Assembly (NCBI GenBank): GCA_004193595.1
Contig: RPGQ01000052.1
Coordinates: 1-64,000 of the forward strand
Direction: 5' to 3'
DNA from: Desulfobacteraceae bacterium Eth-SRB2
GTDB lineage: Bacteria; Desulfobacterota; Desulfobacteria; Desulfobacterales; UBA11574
DNA length: 64,000 nt
Part shown: positions 60,477 through 64,000 of the stretch, piece by piece
Layout of the letters: the number at the start of each line of letters is the position of its first letter
How positions within the stretch are numbered: the stretch's first letter is position 1
Notes under the pieces: model-generated
Told to the model about the DNA's origin: nothing
The model's database searches: none
What the model saw: only the letters and a program-made list of their open reading frames with translations
Position numbers and translations under genes: made by a program

Positions 60477-60565
60477 TAAAAAGGCGCAACTCGATGGTTT
60501 TTCGATCTCGAGTTACGCCTTCACTTTAATCCGCACCCATAACTGGCCGGAGACCGTAAGACATT
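60477..60565 (-). promoter_or_regulatory. L1 structured leader with terminator, copy F
   Basis: GTCTTACGG, TCTCCGGCC...GGGTGCGGA stem, AAGTGAAGGCG, terminator GGCGTAACTCGAG...CGAGTTGCGCC with T5. It lies 10 bases after the stop of the 103-residue family gene, before the MITE-truncated gene. Confidence 0.75.
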
Positions 60566-60575
60566 CCTGATTTAT

Positions 60576-60869
60576 TTATTTTGCTTCTATCAATACCTGT
60601 GTGAGCTTTTTGCGCAACACCTCCAACCTTTTGGATTTAAATGCCTTTCTGCTTTCCTCCAGAACCTCTATTGTCTCCATGATGGCCTGTTTTAATCTAT
60701 TTTCATCAGGAAAATAGGTGGGCAAAGCGAGTTGCTTTATCGTCTCATCGCCCACTTTCTTTTCCAGTAAAGTGGTCATAAGGTAGCGCTGCATATCTAT
60801 TTTTTGATGAAGCTCTTCAGCGCTCCTGTTAATGACAGTGACAAGGTCTTTCTTACTGCCGGCTTTCAT
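60576..60869 (-). CDS. Small helical protein, unknown
   Basis: About 97 residues from MKAGSKKDLVTVINRS after AAGGAATACTAAT. It appears all-helical (ELHQKIDMQRYLMTTLLEKK; LKQAIMETIEVLEESRKAFK) and without Cys. A perfect TTAGATAAATCTAA operator lies just upstream, so it may belong to the same metal regulon as feoAB. No family recognised. Confidence 0.6.
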   Translation of the reverse strand: MKAGSKKDLVTVINRSAEELHQKIDMQRYLMTTLLEKKVGDETIKQLALPTYFPDENRLKQAIMETIEVLEESRKAFKSKRLEVLRKKLTQVLIEAK

Positions 60870-60889
60870 ATTAGTATTCCTTATCAAAA

Positions 60890-60903
60890 TTAGATAAATC
60901 TAA
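60890..60903. promoter_or_regulatory. DtxR-like operator upstream of the small helical gene
   Basis: TTAGATAAATCTAA is a perfect inverted repeat of the TTAG-N6-CTAA form seen at feoAB and the TonB2 operon, placed about 20 bases before the start codon at 60869. Confidence 0.5.
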
Positions 60904-60921
60904 CTTATATGGCAAAAAAAA

Positions 60922-61115
60922 TTATTCTACAATAATTTTACTGGCCATACCTTGACCGATGACCAGCCTGGAATCTTTTATGCCGACTATAAGCGGACCG
61001 TGCCCATTCCGATTTAAGACCCTGAGACTTACTCCCGGCACAAGTCCCATACTATAGAGCTTTGATCTTATTCCTCTTCCTCCGGTTATAGCTATAGCCT
61101 TTAAGATCCCACAGG
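60922..61115 (-). pseudogene. FeoA-like domain fragment, copy 2
   Basis: Reads TCGILKAIAITGGRGIRSKL, MGLVPGVSLRVLNRNGHG and LVIGQGMASKIIVE and stop, over 85 percent like copy 1 (58847-59053). No start codon is in frame; upstream the frame runs back into the TonB relic. The two fragments define a duplicated unit: FeoA fragment, then L1 leader, then a gene. Confidence 0.65.
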
Positions 61116-61192
61116 TTTCTTGCCGACCTGGTCTGAGGGACCGTCGAGGTTTAAAAGCGCAATTCCTTATTGCGCAGCAGATTCCTGAAGAT

Positions 61193-61594
61193 TGAGGTTT
61201 ACCTTCAGGTGAGCTCCAAAGACAATCATAACCTCCATGGGAGAAGCTTTCTCCTTAAAGACGCCTGGTGGTTTTGGAAGGGCAACATCACCAAATACGA
61301 AGCCGCCAGATCGAGCGCCCTGTTTCACAGAGCGTTTGTTACTCGGATGATACCTCCATCAGGGGTGATTACACATCGAACGACGACACGACCTTCTATG
61401 TTTTTTATCCTGGCGATGTCCGGATATTTCTTGTGTCTTTCTATTTTGAGCCTCACCATATCGAATGGCTGTGGGCAGTCGGCAATCTCCGGAGGCCGCC
61501 AGCTCTCGGGGTTTCGAACAGCGATGTTCAAACCTGGAGTAAGGGATATCCATGCTGATCCCCTCCACAGTAATGCCGTCCGGAATTTTTTCAA
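61193..61594 (-). pseudogene. Decayed TonB-family gene
   Basis: One frame encodes MVRLKIERHKKYPDIARIKN, IEGRVVVRCVITPDGGI and stops at a TGA after VTNAL; the same frame continues RALDLAASY. A shift then leads to LPKPPGVFKEKASPMEVMIV and stop. Together these make the C-terminal domain of a TonB-type protein (usual order ...SLDLAAL...FPKPP..F...PLEI.IVFE) with one nonsense and one frameshift. It is of a different subfamily from the tonB at 37.6 kb. Confidence 0.65.
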
Positions 61595-61792
61595 CCCGGA
61601 GCTCTATCTTTATAGGTTTAAATTGAGGCATTCGGCGATGGATTACCCGTACCACCCTTTTACGTCCTGCGGCCGAGGCGTCTTTGACCCAGGCGGGGTC
61701 TGGGGATATTCCGTATAGTGGCTTTGGACATATTTTGCATGGTTAGCTCGATGTAACTGAGCGCGTTGGACGATGTAAATTCCGGCAGAAAA

Positions 61793-61970
61793 TTCCTATA
61801 CAATAAACTTAGCGCCCTTCGGGCAAACTTAAAAAATCTCTGACACGGATTTCACTGATTACACTGCCCTTTATTTCATAAATGCGGCAGCATTTATGAA
61901 ATGGAAGCTAATCCGTGGACATCCGTGTAATCCGTGTCTAAAAAGGAAAATTCCTATACTATGAAGTTAG
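61793..61970. mobile_element. Outer MITE-like element, uninterrupted copy
   Basis: Matches the two halves of 45821-46250 in reverse orientation without the inner insert. Near-direct repeats TTCCTATACAATAAACTTAG (left) and TTCCTATACTATGAAGTTAG (right) bound it. Inside, CATAAATGCGGCAGCATTTATG forms a hairpin. Confidence 0.75.
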
Positions 61971-61984
61971 TTCACTTTAGCTTA

Positions 61985-62195
61985 AATAGTGGCTGTACTT
62001 CCATGGTGATCAATTCTTTAACGGCAATTCAAATAACCTTAACAACAATATCGGCAACATATTCTTAACGATCTCATTCTCGTAATAAGCTCGGTGATGG
62101 GTTCTTCGCTCAAAATGCTTAACCCCATCTTTCACCAATTCAATAATCAATGCATTCTGGTGGGCCACTACGAAGCCAAAACCAGTACATTGTGA
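61985..62195 (-). pseudogene. Unidentified coding remnant
   Basis: A minus-strand frame without start reads QNALIIELVKDGVKHFERRT, AYYENEIVKNMLPILLLRLF and ends LPLKN. The amino-acid pattern looks protein-like but I do not recognise it. It lies upstream of the repeat protein gene on the opposite strand. Confidence 0.3.
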
Positions 62196-62231
62196 ACTTT
62201 ATACGCTGCCTATAAAAAAGATATTTCTATA

Positions 62232-63977
62232 GTGCTGCATTTTTTCTTTTTGTTGTTTTTTGCCGCTACGATCAGCCTGCTCCTGCCTGGATCGCCTTTA
62301 GCAAAAGAGAATGTTGTCAAAAAGGATTCCAACAAAAACGGGAAGATAGACCAGATCGCCCATTTTGATAAACGCGGCAGGATCATCAAGCTGGAGATCG
62401 ATAGCAATGCAGACGAGATCATGGACCGATTCCAGTACTATGAACAGGAGGAGGTCAAAAGGTTCGAAAGAGACACCAATTATGACCAAAAAATTGATGC
62501 CTGGGATTATTTTGAAGCAGGCAAAAGAACCCGGCATGAAAAAGCCTCGACCGAAACCGGCCAGGTGAATCAAATTATAGAGTTCGATTCTGAGGAACGT
62601 CCCTTGAAGATGCAAAAAGACACGACAGGAGACAGCCTGTTTGACAGCATCTACCACTTCAAAAAAGGAAGCCTGTCTTCTTCCACAAAGGATATGGACG
62701 GCGATGGCAAGATGAATGTCTCGCAGACTTACAGGGATGACAAACCCCTTGAAAGGCGTGTCGATGACGACGCGGACGGCCAACTCGAAAGGATCATCTT
62801 TTTCGACACCGAGGGCCTTCCCAAAAAAAGCCGTCATGATCTGGACCGGGACGGTAACATGGAAGTGTTGCGCCTGTATCGCCAGGGCGTGTTATTGGAA
62901 CAGAAAAAGGACCTGGATCAGGATGGACGATTTGAGATCGTTACTCGATATAAGGATGATGAACCGGTTGAACAGCGAAAAGACGCCAACGGGGATGGCC
63001 GTTTTGACATGGTGACCCGGTTTAAAGAGGGGAAACCGTTCTATCAGGAGAAGGATAGCAACTTTGATGGCAAGAACGATGTATTCGTTCATTATGATGC
63101 ACGGGGCTATGCGGAAAAGATGGAGGAGGACACCCGGCACACCGGCCGGATTGACAGGATCAGGACTTACCGTAATGGAGAGCCGATCAAGGTGATTTAC
63201 GATGCCGATGGAGACGGGTTCAAGGAAACCGTGACGTTTTTCAAAAAGGGGAAACCATCCTTGCAAACCCAGGATGCCAATCGAGATGGAAAGCCGGATA
63301 CAAGAATCTATTTCAACGCCAGAGCAGAAAAGGAGAGGGTCGAAAGCGACACCAATTTAAATGGGAGAGTCGATACCTGGGAGTATTATCGAGACGGGCA
63401 GCTTGTAAGGGCAGAAAAAGACGATCAAGGAAACGGAAAAGTCAGTATGAAGGTCTTCTACAAAAAGGGAAAAAAGCGCAAGCTCGTTCGGGACAGGGAC
63501 AATGACGGTCATTTCGAGATCACCCAGTGGTTTAACAGATCCCCGTGGTCCATGGTGATGGAGCTGGATGGGGACGGAAACGGGAAACCGGAGGGTCGGT
63601 ATTGTTATAAAAAAAGTGTTTTGAGGCTTAAAGAAGTTGATGAAAACGGCGATGGAAATCCGGATCTGAGGGAGCATTACAATTCTGAAGGCAAACTTGC
63701 CAGGAGCCAGGAGGACGATGAGGGTGAGGGACGGTTTACGATCACCTGGTTTTACAATCATGCTGAAGAGGCCATCCGTGCAGAAAAAGACAATAATCAC
63801 GACGGCTACATAGACACATGGTACCACTACGATAAAGGTAACGTAAAGATTGTAGCGGAAGATACAAACGCTGATGGAAAGCCTGATTTGTGGGAGGAAT
63901 ACGACGAATCAGAAGCGCTGGTGAAACGTTCCAGGGATCTGAATTTCGATGGTACACCAGATGTATCGGATCAGTAA
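62232..63977 (+). CDS. Secreted protein of more than twenty Asp-rich (calcium-binding-like) repeats
   Basis: A 581-residue protein with a hydrophobic signal segment (FFFLLFFAATISLLLPGSPL) and then over twenty repeats of about 22 residues of the type K-D-x-N-x-D-G-x-x-D-x-x-x-x-Y-x-x-G (for example DANGDGRFDMVTRFKEGKP, DTNADGKPDLWEEYDES). The DxNxDGxxD part resembles EF-hand/dockerin or thrombospondin type 3 calcium loops; the intervening YxxGxx parts would form strands of an extended repeat fold. The start is a GTG with a poor ribosome-binding site, so the true start is uncertain. Probably a surface or periplasmic protein; function unknown. Confidence 0.75.
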   Translation: MLHFFFLLFFAATISLLLPGSPLAKENVVKKDSNKNGKIDQIAHFDKRGRIIKLEIDSNADEIMDRFQYYEQEEVKRFERDTNYDQKIDAWDYFEAGKRTRHEKASTETGQVNQIIEFDSEERPLKMQKDTTGDSLFDSIYHFKKGSLSSSTKDMDGDGKMNVSQTYRDDKPLERRVDDDADGQLERIIFFDTEGLPKKSRHDLDRDGNMEVLRLYRQGVLLEQKKDLDQDGRFEIVTRYKDDEPVEQRKDANGDGRFDMVTRFKEGKPFYQEKDSNFDGKNDVFVHYDARGYAEKMEEDTRHTGRIDRIRTYRNGEPIKVIYDADGDGFKETVTFFKKGKPSLQTQDANRDGKPDTRIYFNARAEKERVESDTNLNGRVDTWEYYRDGQLVRAEKDDQGNGKVSMKVFYKKGKKRKLVRDRDNDGHFEITQWFNRSPWSMVMELDGDGNGKPEGRYCYKKSVLRLKEVDENGDGNPDLREHYNSEGKLARSQEDDEGEGRFTITWFYNHAEEAIRAEKDNNHDGYIDTWYHYDKGNVKIVAEDTNADGKPDLWEEYDESEALVKRSRDLNFDGTPDVSDQ

Positions 63978-64000
63978 TTTTTTTATTTGACACGGATTGC

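Noticed and set aside
61170-61718. 182-residue plus-strand frame
   Set aside because: Lies opposite the decayed TonB gene, whose pieces have recognisable homology on the minus strand.
1-64000. tRNA or rRNA genes
   Set aside because: Scanning both strands for T-loop-like TTCGA(A/T)TC with acceptor pairing and for conserved rRNA cores gave nothing credible, though small RNAs could be missed by eye.

Overview
The window looks like a chromosomal stretch from an anaerobic Gram-negative bacterium, most likely a sulfate- or metal-reducing member of the Desulfobacterota (formerly Deltaproteobacteria). The reasons are TonB-dependent outer-membrane receptors, FeoAB, an oxygen-independent HutW-type haem enzyme, a 2-hydroxyacyl-CoA-dehydratase-like iron-sulfur protein with its BadF/HgdC-type ATPase, NapH-like ferredoxins, four-helix-bundle (23S-IVP-like) genes and many short inverted-repeat elements. 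No rRNA or tRNA gene, intact transposase or CRISPR array was seen. Almost every gene is on the minus strand, so transcription runs from high to low coordinates. The window reads as a large metal-acquisition and metal-handling island.

Layout. 0.2-7.2 kb: DUF4198 and NikL-like periplasmic proteins, FeoB/FeoA, a PepSY-type membrane protein and an FGE/SUMF1-like lipid-face protein. 7.3-10.9 kb: half-size GDT1-type transporter (plus strand), an HU gene cut by a MITE, YbaN and HutW, DUF4491. 11-25 kb: one long block that starts with an ECF sigma factor, zinc-finger anti-sigma and Spy-like periplasmic sensor, continues with a NapH-like ferredoxin, a possible double-cubane-cluster protein and its ATPase, a DsbD/TauE-like membrane protein and DUF4198-like proteins, and ends with a TolC-MacA-MacB efflux set. 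25-30 kb: TonB receptor, TPR protein, a 58-residue Cys-containing peptide and a radical SAM/SPASM protein. 30-44.5 kb: two more TonB receptors, an orphan periplasmic binding protein and a Vibrio TonB2-type energiser (DUF3450, TtpC-like ExbB, ExbB, ExbD, TonB, TPR). This part includes a partial duplication in which each copy has kept what the other has lost.

46-60.9 kb: ZnuABC preceded, apparently in one operon, by a CobT-like VWA protein and a 1390-residue double-AAA+ protein with a C-terminal propeller. Upstream of these are a DUF2325 protein, a protein made of three FeoA domains, and a NifX-like protein. 60.9-62.2 kb is a graveyard of FeoA, TonB and MITE remnants. A plus-strand secreted protein of more than twenty Asp-rich repeats closes the window.

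The strongest undescribed signal is regulatory. Six copies of one structured leader ending in an intrinsic terminator stand before feoAB, the DUF3450/TonB2 operon, the NifX-like gene and others. In at least two cases an identical TTGACA/TATTAG promoter precedes the leader and overlaps a DtxR-like TTAG-N6-CTAA operator. A different three-hairpin leader precedes two of the TonB receptors. Together these suggest a metal regulon with both transcription-initiation and attenuation control.
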